Part shown: positions 1 through 12,607 of the stretch, one piece after another
How positions within the stretch are numbered: the stretch's first letter is position 1
Layout of the letters: every line of letters begins with the position of its first letter
DNA from: Dromiciops gliroides
Taxonomy: Eukaryota > Chordata > Mammalia > Microbiotheria > Microbiotheriidae
Assembly: GCF_019393635.1 (NCBI RefSeq)
Contig: NC_057867.1
Coordinates: 1,196,527-1,260,526 of the forward strand
Direction: 5' to 3'
Length of the DNA stretch: 64,000 bases
The notes under the pieces: generated by a model
Database searches by the model: none
Seen by the model: only the letters and a program-made list of their open reading frames with translations
Told to the model about the DNA's origin: nothing
Made by a program: the position numbers and the translations under genes

Positions 1-300
1 CCGGCCAGGCTCGGCCCGCGTTCCTCGCCAGTTCCCAAAGGCCCGCCCGCCCCAGCTGCAAGCCCTCGGTCCGTTGAACCCGGAACCGGAAATCCGGCCA
101 CTCCCCGCCCCCACTGGAGTGCAGTCCCAGCCCTGGCTAAGCCAAGGGGGAGCCAGGCTGGCCGGCGAGAGGCGGAGCCAGGGGGCGTGCCAAGGCGCCC
201 CAGCCTCAGGCCCTCAGCCATGATGGAGTATAGGCGGGACGTGGGACCCATGCCCCCCAGGGCCGGGCCGGGTCGGGTGTGTGTGTGTGTGGGGGGGCCC
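1..300. promoter_or_regulatory. CpG-rich flank, probable promoter of the neighbouring gene to the left
   Basis: This stretch is rich in G+C and CpG and carries an ETS-type core repeated as 'ccggaaccggaaatccgg' near 78-96. No coding exon is recognisable. In human, MBD1 lies just downstream of CXXC1 on the same strand, so its promoter would fall here. That gene name is an inference from synteny, not read from the sequence. A short GT run lies at about 278-292. Confidence 0.35.
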
Positions 301-960
301 TGCTTCCCCGAAGCAGAGGATGGGCATGCACTGGGCTGCCCGATTGCCAGGCGCTGCCACAAGTGGCCTCTGCCAGGCATCTACCTCCCGGGCAACAGTC
401 AGCATGTCCAGCACCCCAGTCGTTTCTGGAGCAGCGTCCACAAAGAACACCCAGCACCTCACAGCCTTGCTTACAAACTAGGGGGAGTTCATGGATCGAG
501 GCCCGGGTCCCAGTCCAGCTCTTCCTGACCCCAGTTGGGGTTTTCTTGGCAGACACTGGAGGGTTGGCCACTTCTAAAGTCAAATTCTGCCTCAGCTACT
601 CGCAGTGTGACCCTAATCCTCCCTCAGGTGGTTTCCTCATCATTTTGCAGACAAAATGGGAACAGTAACACCTCCTTCCCAAGGTGGGAGTGAGGATGAA
701 CTTGCATAAAGGGAGCTGCCAACTTAAAACCCGTCAGTAAAGTCCCACTAACTATGTATTATCCAAAGTTCCAGCCTCAGAGGAAGCACCAACAAAGTGG
801 GTCAGTTTTCAGTTTAGAGCCCCTGCCCCTCCAGACCTCAATGACTTCTCGGTCTGTAGCACTGCACCCCCGGATGTCTGGAATCTTGAGCTGAAGTTCC
901 ACCTTACCCCACCCAGTATGATGTCTGGAGATCAGTCAAACACAACAACTGAGGCAAGGA
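301..960. other. Intergenic stretch with no recognisable gene
   Basis: Short overlapping open frames occur on both strands but none resembles a known protein or has convincing splice context. Around 525-660 the sequence loosely resembles a decayed CORE-SINE ('ggggttttcttggcaga'). Confidence 0.5.
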
Positions 961-987
961 GAAGCCATAAACATATTTCTTCCAAAG

Positions 988-993
988 TTTATT
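988..993 (-). terminator. CXXC1: CXXC1 polyadenylation signal
   Basis: The minus strand reads AATAAA here, about 345 bases past the CXXC1 stop codon, giving a short 3' UTR. Cleavage would be expected 10-30 bases further on, around 960-978. Confidence 0.7.
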
Positions 994-1337
994 GTGAACA
1001 AACTTCAAGGTTGGAGCCTTAGCCCCAGGTCCCCCCAAATTCTTCCCTGATTCCACTTTGGGGCCTCCATCTCCCTGCTTCAGTCACTAGAGCAGTGTGG
1101 GCTACCAAGGTTAGGAAGGGGTGGCTAAAGAGTCAGGAAGTAGGGCCGGATGAGGCAGATACAAGGAGACAAACAAGGACACAGTGGGAAAAAATGGAGT
1201 AGAAGGGGCAAGTGCACAAAGGGAAGATTAACTGCAGAGCCCAACAGACCAAGGAAGGGAACTAGCCCCACTTAGACAGATGAAGGCAGCAGAGCCCTGG
1301 GGGGGGTGGGGGGGCTGAGGCTGCTGCTCCTCAGTGC

Positions 1338-4300
1338 TCAGCGGTCAGCGTTGGTGCGCAGGTCTGTGGTGAGGGGGTCGTGCTGTATGGTCTGGTGCAG
1401 CATTAGGGCCAACAGGCCAGCCCGGTTGGTCATGGCCATGCGGACATTTCGCTCCTGCTCAAACAGCTCGTCCAGTTTGTACCACTACAGGAGAAGAGGG
1501 AGCAAGGAAGCGGCCAGGGAGCTGTGGGTGTGGCCCGGTCCTTCCCCCAAACCCACCAGTTTGGTTTGGTTGGTGCTGTTATGGGGCTGAGGCCTCTGGG
1601 GAGGATGAGCGGCACCCAGGGTGACCATGCATGACCTGGCCTCAGCTCCTCTCTACGTTGTTCCCAATTCCCTCCCCCAGAAAAACTGCCTCATTCCTGT
1701 CCCTCATGCTTGGCATGCTCTCCCTCCTCCATTCCATGGTTCCCTTTAAGTCCCAACTAAAGGGCAAGCTTAACCTCAGAGAAGCCCCCAATGGCCCCTC
1801 GGTATCTCTGGCTTTCTCCAGATTCAATGACCTCAGTTTGAGCACCAATGATATGGGGACCTCCCATTACCTACAAATCTGGCCTCTCCCCAGCTCCCAC
1901 AGGAGGCCACCTCTCCCGCCAACCTCCTTTTGTCCCTCCAAGCCCTTATCCCGGCCATGCCTCCAGAGCCTCCCACTGGGCCCACCCTCCACACCTGCTG
2001 CTCAAGCCTCCTTTCTGTCCCAAGTCCAAGTAGGCCCAAGCAGAAAACCCTCACCACTCGAACACGCTCCAGATCCACCTCAGCCCTGCGGAGCTTCTCC
2101 CAGCAGTAGTGACGATTGCATTGGCGTTTGGGCAGGCGGCAGAAGTCTCCCGTCAGCTCGAATACATCCCGGACCAGGGGGCAGCCACACACTTCATCCG
2201 CTGGCACCTGCCCCTCCCCAAACAAGCCCAACAAGTGATTAGAGATGCACTGTTGCCGGTTTTGACAAACATCCTCCCCAGGAACAATGGGAAAGACCAC
2301 ATCCTCAGGGCTGACTTCAAACACCACTTACTCACCTTGGGGTCCCTGGAGTGCTCAGGGCATAGGACCTGCAGGCGCTTGCAATATGTTTTGCTCTGTG
2401 GGTTGTAGACATCACAGAAGAGTCGAGTGGCCCTGGCGGGAAACCCCATGATTATGAGAAATCTGAGATGGTTCAGCTCTTCTCACCCCTCCCCTGCCCC
2501 AAGGTGCCCTCTCTCACCCCTCAATCCTGGTGGGATACATCGACCCAAAGGATGTCTGGCTCTCATACTGTGGAAGACAAAGTTTGACCCAATGGTGTAA
2601 CAGACAGTCCTTCCCTCTTCCAGAGGGCCAGGCGAGCCAGTAGTCATCACCCCTGTCAGCAGGTGCTTGGTCCCCTTCCAGTCTCACTGGCTGATGCCCA
2701 AGGACAGAATCTGTCTGATCCCCACATTGTTCTGAGGACAGCTACGATACCACCCTCCACCCTCCACCACGAACACAGGTAACACACTAACACAGTCAGT
2801 TCTGATTTCCTTAGGCCAAACGAGCCTGGATCCTGTCCTCCAAAGGAGTGGAGAATTTATTCCCTATCTCCCCAGGCCTCCAAAGATCAACTTATCTCCT
2901 GCCCATCTGCCCAGGCCCCACCCCCAGCTGATGGCTGCGCTCCTAAGGCCAAGAAGGCCTAGCATTCATCTTTCCCAAACTTCTGAGGGGCTGGGCACCT
3001 TGGCATAGCAACGCTCCATGTGCCTCAATGCCACCTTGGGGTTGATAGGGTGGCCACAGGAGACACAGAAGATCTGCAAGTCCGTGTCCTCGCTGTCTCC
3101 CTCGTTACTCTGAAAACAAGGAGACAGGCGGAGCCCCAGTGAGAGTGAGAACACCCCCCCCTTCCTCGGGGCTCCCTGTGAGTGCAGCTCCTCTCACCTC
3201 CTCATCCTCCCGCACCACCTGCTGCTTGGCCCTGAGGATGACAGCTTCCAGCTCATGAAAGCGCCGTTCCATGTCCTGCAGACGCATCCGAGCCCCCTGC
3301 TGCTCCCTCCGGATCCGCTCCAGAAGCTTCTTCCCATGTTCTTCTGCGATACATGGGCTTTGCTGCCACTGCTGAATTCGCTGGGGTAGGATCTCATAGA
3401 TGCGACTGCCAGAGTAAGAGGGCAGGATGCACATGGTGCAAGACCCCAGAGGACGTTGGGCCCACACCAGCTCTAGATTTCTGGGGAAGGAGCCGGGCCA
3501 TATGTGATGTGGGCAAGAGATGGGGTTGGGGGGGGGGGGAATCCTCACTTGGCAGCCAGCTTCATGCCACAATCATCAGAGCAGTACTTGGAGCCTGGCT
3601 GGGCAGGCTGGACACAGCTGGGGCCCAGGCACTGGGGCAAGGAGGCTGGGTCCTTGGCATCTGTACGCTCCGTGTGTTTCCACTTATCTTTGTGCCTCTG
3701 CTTCTGCCGGTGACGCTTATACTTCTCCTCCTTCTGGGACAGGAGGGGGAAGCCGGTGAGCCTCCCCTACAGCTCCCCACTGCCCACCGCCGCCACCACC
3801 ACCTCCTGCCCTGCTACCCACCTTCTTCTCTGACTTCTTCTCCCGTCGCTTGACATGTTTTACTTTCACTGCACGTTTCCGAAGGACTGGGTCCAGGAAA
3901 GGTGCATCCTCGGTGTCACTCAACCATGGCTGGGGGTAGGAAGGCATTGAACACTGAACCTATAGCCTCTCTGTTGGGACCAGGTAAGGAAGAAGGTACT
4001 GACTGGCCCTGTGGGGAATGTGGAGACTGTCTAACAGGGTCTTCTTTCTCTTCCCTGGAATTCGTAAAATCCCTAGGTTGAGAGTTGGAATAGGTCTTTG
4101 AAGTTGTATCAATCCAACACTATCATTTGCCACGGGGGAAATACAGGTGAAATAAATTGCGTAAAGACCTCCTGGTGTCCAGTAGCAGAGCCCAGATTCC
4201 AACCCGCGTCCTCAGACCCAGAGTTCCTATCCCATGCTGCTCATGCTAGAGAACAGACTCCAGAGAAAACAGATAAAGCATCTAACCAGGGACCACCAGA

Positions 4301-7300
4301 TCCCGAGGGATCTTTCTGGAGGCCAACTATAGTCTCCCTACCACAAGCAAATACATGGACCCTGAGCCCTCACCAAGGTATGGTCATCAAAGGCGCCAGC
4401 ACAGAAGTCCTGATAGAGCTCAGGGTCCAGAGGTAGGTCCTCATCAGAGAGCGCCTCAGGTGTGGCCACAGCCTCCGGTGGCTCCTTTAGCATCTGGAAA
4501 TGGTCTTCCCGGGCCCGAAGAAGTTTCTGCTGTGGAGAAAGCAAAGGCACACCAGGTCAGCAGGGCCCTCATACATGAGAAAGGTGAGGCCCAGAGAGGG
4601 AGAGGGGTCTAGTCAAAGGTCAGACAGCGAAGAACCTTCGGGTCCTGATACTCTCCCAGGGGTCCTTCCAATATACTGTGGGGAAGAGGGAGGGAAGGAA
4701 ATAGGGGGCAGACGATGGTTCAGAGGAATTTGCAATAGTATCCCCATTCTAGCAAGTGCCCCCCAAATTGGCTAAGGGGACCTCCCCCTATTAACACTGC
4801 CTGGACTTGGGGCTATCATAAGGGTAGTACCCCAAAGAAGCTGAATGTGCTCCAGTCCTAACCCCAACACTCACCACAGCTGAGGCCAGACTCACCGAAG
4901 AAGGGAAATACTTATAGGATTCCTACAGAAAGAAAAAAACAGAACACAGGAGGAGGTCAAGGGGAGGTCCCGGTTAGGTGGGGGCCAGGCCAAAACCTTC
5001 CAGAGGTCCCCCCCACTCTCTCACCCGGGCTCGGAGCTGGCATTGACGCAGCCGGCACTTTTGTCGGATTTTGTTGGGGCCCCCAAATTTCTTCATGTCA
5101 CGGCAGAAATCACAGTGGCCACAATCCTCAGTCCGTCGGCAGGCTTCACATTCCCCACACATCCGGGCCGACCGTTTGATCTGCTACAGGAGGGACGGGG
5201 TAAGGAAGGAGAGAAGATAGGAAACACTCCTTTATCACCATAAACACCCCATAACAAATAACTAAGTAAATGAAGCCCCTACTGCCCTAGGCCCCCAAAT
5301 GACTTCCCAACTCCCCCTAGTAAACGCCCTAGATTGGCCAACTCTCGGAGCATCTTACCTGGTTGGGTACCTCTCGTACAGGTCCAGGTGCTGGAGGTGG
5401 TGGGGCCTTGGGGGGAGAGGTAAAGCCCTTGGGGATGGTCATGAGCCCACTTCCCACAGGCTCTACAAGGATTTCAGAGGCAACCTTCCTACGGGGGGTA
5501 GCTGCATCATCCCTGGGCTCTGCCTCCTGTTCCCCATCACGCTCACGGCATGGTTTTTTGTGGCGGTATCGGATCTCCAGCTTTGGGTCCTTTTCTGTCC
5601 AGAGAAAGGGCATACAGAGATGAAGGGACCCCTTTGGTGATGCCCCAGATCCCCCAAAATCAGCCCCAGTCACCCCCATGGCCCACCCCTCCAAGACACA
5701 CCCCGGCACTGTAGGCAGTACCACTCTCGGATGGCCTTTGCCATCTTCTCCGTGATCTTGATGCAGTCACCGTGAAACCACTCGTTGCAATTGTCACAGC
5801 CGCTGCACAAGGGAGAGAAGGAACCTGAAGTTGAGACAGGTTTGGTCCCCCACATTTTGAGGTTCCGTTTCCAGTACATTCAACTTCAGTTAAGTCTGAC
5901 CCTGATGCCATTCCTTCTCTGAGGATCACATGGGAACCCAGGACTTGCTCAGAGTCCCTTCCGTTCCCTTAAAGAGTATCTGGGTCCTCCAGCAGAACTC
6001 TGGTGAGCTTCTCTTCCCCCAGGAGAGGCCAACAAGATGAGCCCAGAACTCCAGCTTTGATCCACCAAGCCTCCATGAGGAAGGCCAACCCCACTCACAG
6101 CCCCTCCCATCATCCTTTGATGACATCCAGACTTGTGCTCCTCCTCTTTCATCTTCCTTATGTCACAGACTCAGAGCCCAACTCAGGTCCTGTCCCTGCC
6201 ACAGCCCTCCCCCATATCCCTCTGCTCTCACATCATGAAGCAATTGATATCTGGCTTTCGGCAAACACAGTAAATGGGAGCATTCTCTCCATTCTCGGAC
6301 TTGGACTCTTCTCCCCCAGCAGTCCCAGGCTCTGGATCAGAAAATTCACTCTCCTGTAAGGGAATGAAAGAGGGGATCACTCCCTCGTCTCCCTCCAAGG
6401 AATGCTGCCCCCCCTTCCTTCTCCTAAGTCTTCCAAAGGAAGCTTACTCCACTCCCCAGCATTTATTCCTTCCTCCCAGAAACGACCCCAAATTCCTTCT
6501 CCCCTAGGACTGCCTTGCGCTCTCTCTTTTCCCCAGTTTGAACCTGCTCCCACCTAAGGACTTGTACCCGGGGCTGCCCAGAACCTCCCCAGTTCTGGGG
6601 AGTAGCACTTTCCTCCGAGAATCTCTTTGCACCCCCCCCACGCTCCCCCAGTCTCCTGTAAGCAGTAGCTCCCTGGGAGAAAGCTCACAACAATCCAGCC
6701 ACCTCCTCCCGGGAGCCCCTCGGGGTGACCTCGGACCTGCCCCTTCAGCTTCTTCCTCTTCTAGCGCTGGGGAACCCTTTGGGTTGCCTTTAATCCTTCC
6801 CCCCAACCTCTTCTTCCTGCGGGAAGCCCGATAGGGTGTCCTGTCCCCAGGCTCTCCCGGGCCCTGCCGCTTGCTTCCTTCCTTCTCCTCCAGGGAGGCC
6901 TCGAGGAGCGCCTTCCCCAAGCTCCTTCCACTCCTAACCTCTACCACCTTCGGCTGGGGGGGGGAGCTCTCCTAGCCTCTTGGGGGGGGGCGGCGGCTGC
7001 TGCTGCTGTGGCCGCTGTGGCTGGTGCCCGCCCCCCCTCGCCCCCCCCAGCGGCCCCCCCCCCTGCTCGCCCCCAGCCCAGCGCCCCCCCCCGGCCCCGC
7101 CCCCCCCGGCCCGGGCCGGGCCGACCTGGTTCCCGCGCGGCGCGCGGCTGCGAGCCCCTCTGGTCGCCCCGCCCCTCTCCCGATAGCCCCCCAAACGGGG
7201 GAGGCCGAGAGGCGCCGCAGCTGCTGCCCCCCTCCCCCTCCGTCGTCCCTGTAGTACCCCCTCCTCCCCGGAAGACACCCAAAGCCACCCAAGCGGGGCC

Positions 7301-7418
7301 CCCCAGCCACCTCGTCCTGTAGGAAGGCCCCCGGGCTCGTCCCGGACCCGCTCAGCCTCCTCCCCCGGGCCGCCCCCCGGGATTGCCCCAGGCCGGCTCC
7401 GCCCCTCGTTCTCACCAT
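1338..7418 (-). CDS. CXXC1: CXXC1 (CFP1), CpG-binding subunit of SET1 complexes, 15 coding exons
   Basis: CFP1 binds unmethylated CpG and recruits SETD1A/B H3K4 methyltransferases to CpG islands in the nucleus. Exons, in gene order: 7418-7416, 6353-6232, 5802-5702, 5594-5359, 5183-5025, 4922-4896, 4529-4374, 3929-3822, 3733-3549, 3405-3198, 3109-2999, 2567-2518, 2432-2336, 2207-2055, 1484-1338. All join in frame with GT-AG sites to give 620 residues. Domains: a PHD finger at about residues 28-75 ('[12 protein letters not shown]'), the CXXC zinc finger at about 160-205 ('[17 protein letters not shown]' and '[12 protein letters not shown]'), a basic stretch ('[13 protein letters not shown]') at about 290-305, a coiled region, then a Cys/His-rich C-terminus ('[10 protein letters not shown]', '[12 protein letters not shown]') that in the family contacts SET1. 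Exon 1 contributes only the ATG, followed directly by a donor. The human protein is 656 residues; a proline-rich exon expected between 4896 and 4529 was not found. Identity is secure. Confidence 0.96.
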
Positions 7419-7960
7419 GGCGGCGCCGGGATCTCGAGACTCCTTCGAGACAACAACGGGAGCTTTCCGAGCGAGAGTTGTCCTCGGACTTACTTCCGCT
7501 TCCGGTTTCTTCCAGGCCTCCTAGGCCCTGGGTAGCCGTGCGTGCGCAGACTCAAAGCGGCCTCCGAGGCTTGCCAGCTCCCCGGCCTCACCTAATGGCG
7601 CCGGCGGCGCGCAGGCGCACTGCCTAGGAAGGAGGCGAGAGGCCCGCCTGGGCTAAGGCTGCTGGGCCCCCGGGCCCGGGGCTGGAGAGGGAGCCGGGCC
7701 GCAGCCGCCGAGCAGCCGGCCGGCCAGGGGCGCAGGCGCACTGCCACCGTGCTGCCGAGACCTTCCAAGGACAGCCTTGGGCCCCCGGGGGCGGGACGGG
7801 ACGGGAAGCTTGGGGTTGCTTTTCCATTTCCTGGAGCGTCTCCTGCTCTCCGGGCCGTAATCGCGAAGCCCTTCCCACCTTGAAAGCTTCTGGCTTCTTA
7901 GAGTCCGGTCTGGTCCCTTCACTGAGGCCCTGCCGAGTGCAGTCGTTTTCACTCAGGTCC
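7416..7960 (-). promoter_or_regulatory. CXXC1: CXXC1 CpG-island promoter and first exon region
   Basis: GC-rich DNA surrounds the start codon and continues into intron 1 down to about 6950. Upstream lie ETS-like sites ('acttccgcttccgg', 7491-7504). There are also two exact copies of 'gcgcaggcgcactgcc' at 7609-7624 and 7730-7745, which resemble NRF1 sites. No TATA box is obvious, as expected for a housekeeping gene. Confidence 0.65.
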
Positions 7961-8165
7961 CATTCTCTGTAACCCCATTTGGGGTTTTCCTAACAGATCC
8001 TGGAGTGCTTTGCCATCTCCTCCCAACTCATTGTACAGATAAGGAAACTGTGGCAAACAGGGTGAAGTGACTTGCCCAGGGTCACACAGCTAGGAAGTGT
8101 CTGAGGCCACACTGGAACTCAGGCCTTTCTGACTACTGACTCACCTTCCGGACCACCTAACTGCC
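7930..8165 (-). repeat. MIR-like CORE-SINE
   Basis: The segment runs from 'tgtaaccccatttggggttttc' style head text through 'cttgcccagggtcacacagc' to 'ccacctaactgcc', the antisense layout of a marsupial CORE-SINE. It is diverged and therefore probably older than the near-consensus copies elsewhere. Confidence 0.7.
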
Positions 8166-8493
8166 ACACTGGGCACTTCTTGATTAGCCCGTTTTCGAAC
8201 AAAAATCCCCTCCACAACAGCCCGGGGAAGTAGTCGTCCAGCCTCTGAAAACCTTCAAGGAAACGGCAGCCACCACTACCCAAAGAATGGGGCTCCACTT
8301 TTAGGCTAATTGTTGTGAAAGTTTTTCTCCATCTCCTCCAGGCATTGAGGGACAGAATGAGCAAAAGTACAACAGGAGGCAAGGCAGAAACGGGATGACT
8401 GGCCTATACTGAGTAGTTCAGAAAGCCAGTTCTCCCAAGAATCACCAAACGCTAGTGATTCTTCCTTTGCCTCCCTGGGGGTAGGAAGGAAAC

Positions 8494-9022
8494 TGTCACA
8501 GTTGTGGCGATTATCTTGCCACAGGCTGTTCCCCTACTTGTGCCTCTAATGCACCTCAATGCTAGGCTCCTCTGCTTTAGCCATGTTAACAAAGCTACTT
8601 TTGCACTGCTTAGGTAACCTGGCATCGGAAGATACTATGGGAAAGATTGTATTAGCAGGACAGGTGGAGGGTATAGGAATGTGACCTCAAGTCTCAGCAG
8701 AGAATGTAAACTACCCTACTTTGAGCAAATGTAAACAGCAAAAGAAGCCCCAACTACCCCGTGGGAAAACTTGCACGTGACCCTGGGCCATCCTGGGCCA
8801 TCCTGGCTTTGTTCTGTTTCTATTTGATACCTGACCTGGCCTGGGGGTGGTATTGGGGATCCATCACACCATTCTGTCCTTCTGCCAAGGACTGGGTCTC
8901 ATGAGTAACCTCCCACAAACAACCCAATTAGCCTAACAACAACCGCTAATAAACTTACATATACTTACTACTGAGCTGGCATGGTGTCTCAGTATTCTCT
9001 CAGGGGGGTCTGTATCCCTACA
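8494..9022 (+). repeat. LTR-like element, possibly a retroviral LTR
   Basis: The block begins TG and ends CA ('ccctaca'), has an AATAAA near 8948 followed by about 75 bases like a U5, and is followed by an unrelated leader-like sequence. No clear target-site duplication was seen. It is a fossil; family not assigned. Confidence 0.35.
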
Positions 9023-9282
9023 ATTGGCATATCAGTGCAGAACATTTGGTCTTACGACTGGCATAGCTGGCAGGATATTCTGCCCTTCTACAAATCTTAC
9101 AATGAGAAAGAGGGATGCACTGGGAGAAGGGGAAGGGAGAGGCAGAATGGGGAAATTTTTCTCACTTAAAAGAGGTGCAAAAGGAAGAGTGTTTACAGTG
9201 GAGGGGGAAATGGAGGGTGGGGTGGCAGACAAATACTTGAACCTCACTCTCATCAGAATTGGTTGAAAGATGGAGGAATATA

Positions 9283-9320
9283 TATATACACATACACATA
9301 CACATACACACACACTCAGG
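9283..9320 (+). repeat. (TA)n/(CA)n microsatellite
   Basis: A short TA run passes into imperfect CA repeats. Confidence 0.8.
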
Positions 9321-9369
9321 TGGGTATAGAAATATATCTTAGCCAAAAGGGAAATAGAAGGGGAAGGAG

Positions 9370-10440
9370 ATAAGAGAAAGGGAGAGGGGTATGATAAAAG
9401 GGAGAGCAGATTGAGGGAGGCAGTGGTCTGAAGAAAAAAAAAAAACTTTTGAGGAAGGACAAAAAAGACAAGGATAAACAGAAGAAAATGGGATGGAAGT
9501 AATCATAACTGTGAATGTGAATGGGATGAGCTCACCCATAAAATGGAAGCAGATAGCTACCTGGATTAAAAACCAGAATCCAACAATCTGTTGTTTACAA
9601 GAGACATTTGAAACAGAAAGACTTAGCCATGTGACTCTAGGCAAGTCACTTAAGCCTCATTGCTCGACCCCCACCCCCCCAAAAAAAGAAAGAAAAAAAC
9701 AGAAAGACACAGTTAAAATAAAGAAAGGGAGTAGAATCTATTTTACTTCAGCTGAAATAAAAAAGGCAGGTGTGGCAATCATGATCTCAGACTAAGCAAA
9801 AGCAAAAACAGACCCAATAAAGGGAGATAATCAAAGAAACATTTTGCTAAATGGTACCATTGATAATGAGGTAATACAAAAAATGTGCACAGCAGGTTTC
9901 TCTGATAAAGGCCTCATTTCTTAAATATATAGAGAACTAAGACAAATTTATAAAAATAAGGGTAATTTCCCAATTGGTAAACAAACGATCAAAGGATATG
10001 AACAGGCAGTTTTCAGAGGAAGAAACCAAAGCTATCTAAAGTAACATTTAAAAAAATGCTCTTAATCACTTTTGGTTATGAATGAAAATTAATGAATGAT
10101 TAATAATGATTAATGAAAATTAAAACAACTCTGAGGTACCACTTCACACTCTCAGAAATGATAAATGCTGGAAGGGATGAAGGAAAATAGGTACCCTAAT
10201 GTACTGTTGGTGGAGTTGTGAACTGGTCCAAAGCATTGTGGAGAACGATTTGAAACTATGCCCAAAGGGCTATAAAACTATATATACCCTTTGGTCCAGC
10301 AATACAACTATTAGGTCTATACCCCAAAGAGATGAAAAAAAGGAAGATGACCTACATGTACAAGGTATTTATAGCATATCTTTTTATGGTGGCAAATAAT
10401 TGGAAATTGAGGAATTTGCAGAGCTCAGACAAGGAGGGTA
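9370..10440 (+). mobile_element. L1 LINE fragment with internal deletion
   Basis: Frame +1 at 9493-9640 reads like an L1 endonuclease start ('VNVNGMSSPIKWKQI', 'ICCLQET'). The sequence then jumps to the L1 3' end ('gttggtggagttgtgaactg' at about 10207), so reverse transcriptase is missing. A 5'-truncated CORE-SINE at 9621-9698 interrupts it, flanked by the target duplication 'acagaaagac'. Confidence 0.8.
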
Positions 10441-11060
10441 TTGGTCAGCTTTTGCCCTGGATCAGAAAACTTGAAGCTGGAAACAGCACTGTCCTTGAGA
10501 GCCTAAAATAACACAACACTCAATACCCCCAAGAAAGCAGCAGCAAGAACCTAGAGCACTAGAAAATAAAATTGGAAAATGAGAGATATGGAAGAAAGAA
10601 TTGGCAAGGGAATTAACCACTTGAAGCAAGAGGTACAAAACCTTACCCAAGCAACAAATTCCTTTAAAATTAGAATGGAGCAAACAGAAGATAACAACTC
10701 CACGAGAGAACAAAAAATATTGAAATAAAGCTAAAAGACTGGAAAAATAGGAGATGTAAAGTATCTCTTGATTGCCTGAAAGCCATGACCAAAAAGGAGC
10801 CTAGACATAGTTCAAGAAATCATAAAACTACTTTCATCTCTTAAAATCAAAGGGCAAAATGGAGACAGAAAGAATCCACTGGTCACCTCCTGAAAGAAAC
10901 TCCAAAATGAAAACTCCATGCTTAGTTGAATAGCAAATCCATTAGAGAGAAGTAAAAGGATCATCTCACTGCAGTGTAACCAGTAAGCATGGTGTTTGGA
11001 TTTTCTCCAGCTCCATTCAGCAGCACGTGAATAGCAACCAAGTAGGCTGGCTGGCATTGG
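10441..11060 (+). mobile_element. L1 ORF1-like fragment
   Basis: A-rich sequence with decayed frames such as 'MERYGRKNWQGN' and 'KLKDWKNRRCK' resembles the coiled and RNA-binding part of L1 ORF1. It is broken by several stops. Assignment rests on composition and position next to another L1 piece. Confidence 0.5.
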
Positions 11061-11187
11061 CATAATCCAGGACTGGCATTAGCAAATTTTGATTGGACAA
11101 GCAGGGAAGAGACTTGAGTGGAAGAGAATGTAAAATACAATACTATCTAATACAATGCCATTGGAGGCTTGAGTAAAGAGGCAATGT

Positions 11188-11345
11188 GGTTGTTTGTTTG
11201 TTTTTCCAGGCGGGGCAATGAGGGTTAAGTGACTTGCCCAGGGTCACAAGGCTAGTAAGTGTCAAGTGTCTGAGGTCAAATTTGAACTCAGATCCTCCTG
11301 AATCCAAGGCCAGTGCTTTATCCACTGCACCACCTAGCTGTCCCC
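11188..11345 (-). repeat. CORE-SINE, antisense
   Basis: Antisense copy running from 'ggcggggcaatgagggtt' to 'ccacctagctgtcccc', close to consensus. Confidence 0.9.
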
Positions 11346-12587
11346 AATAACCAATTATTAATTGTTTTTTTTATTTCCTCATCCAGGGACCAGCCCCTGT
11401 GTATCAGTCATTCTATATAGGACAAAGATGATAGATGAGATTGGCCTAATCCTCAGGGTACAAGCTCTCCCGGATCTTGGGCAGGACCCCAGCAGAGTAG
11501 GAGACCTCACTTCTCTTTAGAATCTAAACAGAATCTAACCTGGATGAATTCCAGCCTCAAAGCATTATGCCCACATCCTTGTGCTCCTCCATTAGAGTTT
11601 AGGGTAACCCAGCTCATGAAGGAGAAAACCCCCCAGAGTGGTCTGGGTAGAGATGGATTCCTTTGTCCAGATTGCTGGTGGTCTCATGATCTAGCCACAT
11701 TCTCAGGAGGGGGAGCTGAAGACTTTTAACACACCTACTCATCAGTTGTTCATCAGCCAGGGCTGATTTCTCCTGTCAGGGGCATTCCCTTTCAAACAAT
11801 ATTTAAGGCATTCAGTGTCTCCACTGGTGTCTTTGGTTGTTGAGGGAGACCAATGATCATTAATTTATTATTGGCTAGCCTATTAAATAAATTGATTATT
11901 AATTTTCCAGAAACTCTGTCTCTCAGGATTTTCACTGGTCACAGGTAAGAATAAAAGAGGAAAAAATAAAGTAAAGCATCCTGGCAGGATTTTAACAGTG
12001 AGAAGAATCCTGGGGAGAATCTAGTCTGCCCAGAAGGGGGAAAGTTTGGGAGAATCATTGAGGATAAAAAGGCAGAAGAGAAGTCGAATGTTATTGTGAA
12101 AACAAACTCTTGTCTCTGTCTGACACGTCCAAGTTGTTCATCTCCAGTCTTGTTTCCCTCATTAGTAAAATCTGGGGGTAGGGAGAGGGAATAAATAATG
12201 CTACTTGCACTTTGGAGCTCAAATATCAATTTGACCAGTAGGAAGTCCAAGCTGCAGAGAAGCCTTAAAGTCCAAGCAGGTGTTAGCATCCAATCTACAG
12301 GGGAAAAGAGGACTCTTCCAAGACACTCCACAAGAGGAGGCCAGAGGCATAGTACAGGAGGGAAAGGGGGAAAGGCATAGACTAGAGATCAGGATCCAAG
12401 TGTGAGACAGTAAAGCAGGCCAAGCACAGGGGCCAAGGAGGCTCCAGAAATACTGCTAAAAGTATAAACCGGGGAGATGGGAGCCCACATAGGGGTCAGA
12501 CCCCACCTAAGAAGAAAATTCAGTTGTTAGGACAGTATGGGGGGGGGGGCATAGAAATACAGCCAAAACAGGAAGAAAAAGGATTTC
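11346..12587. other. Intergenic sequence, no gene recognised
   Basis: Only short unsupported open frames are present. Nothing could be assigned to a repeat family with confidence. A G-run lies at 12539-12549. Confidence 0.4.
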
Positions 12588-12593
12588 TTTATT
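12588..12593 (-). terminator. SYCE1L: Candidate SYCE1L polyadenylation signal
   Basis: The minus strand reads AATAAA about 480 bases past the SYCE1L stop. If used, the 3' UTR would contain the SINE at 12608-12765. Confidence 0.4.
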
Positions 12594-12607
12594 CAAAAGA
12601 GCATACC

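Noticed and set aside
6934-7418. Long Gly/Arg/Pro-rich frames around the CXXC1 start
   Set aside because: They read into intron 1 and the CpG island. The real coding part of exon 1 is only the ATG, as shown by the in-frame join to 6353.
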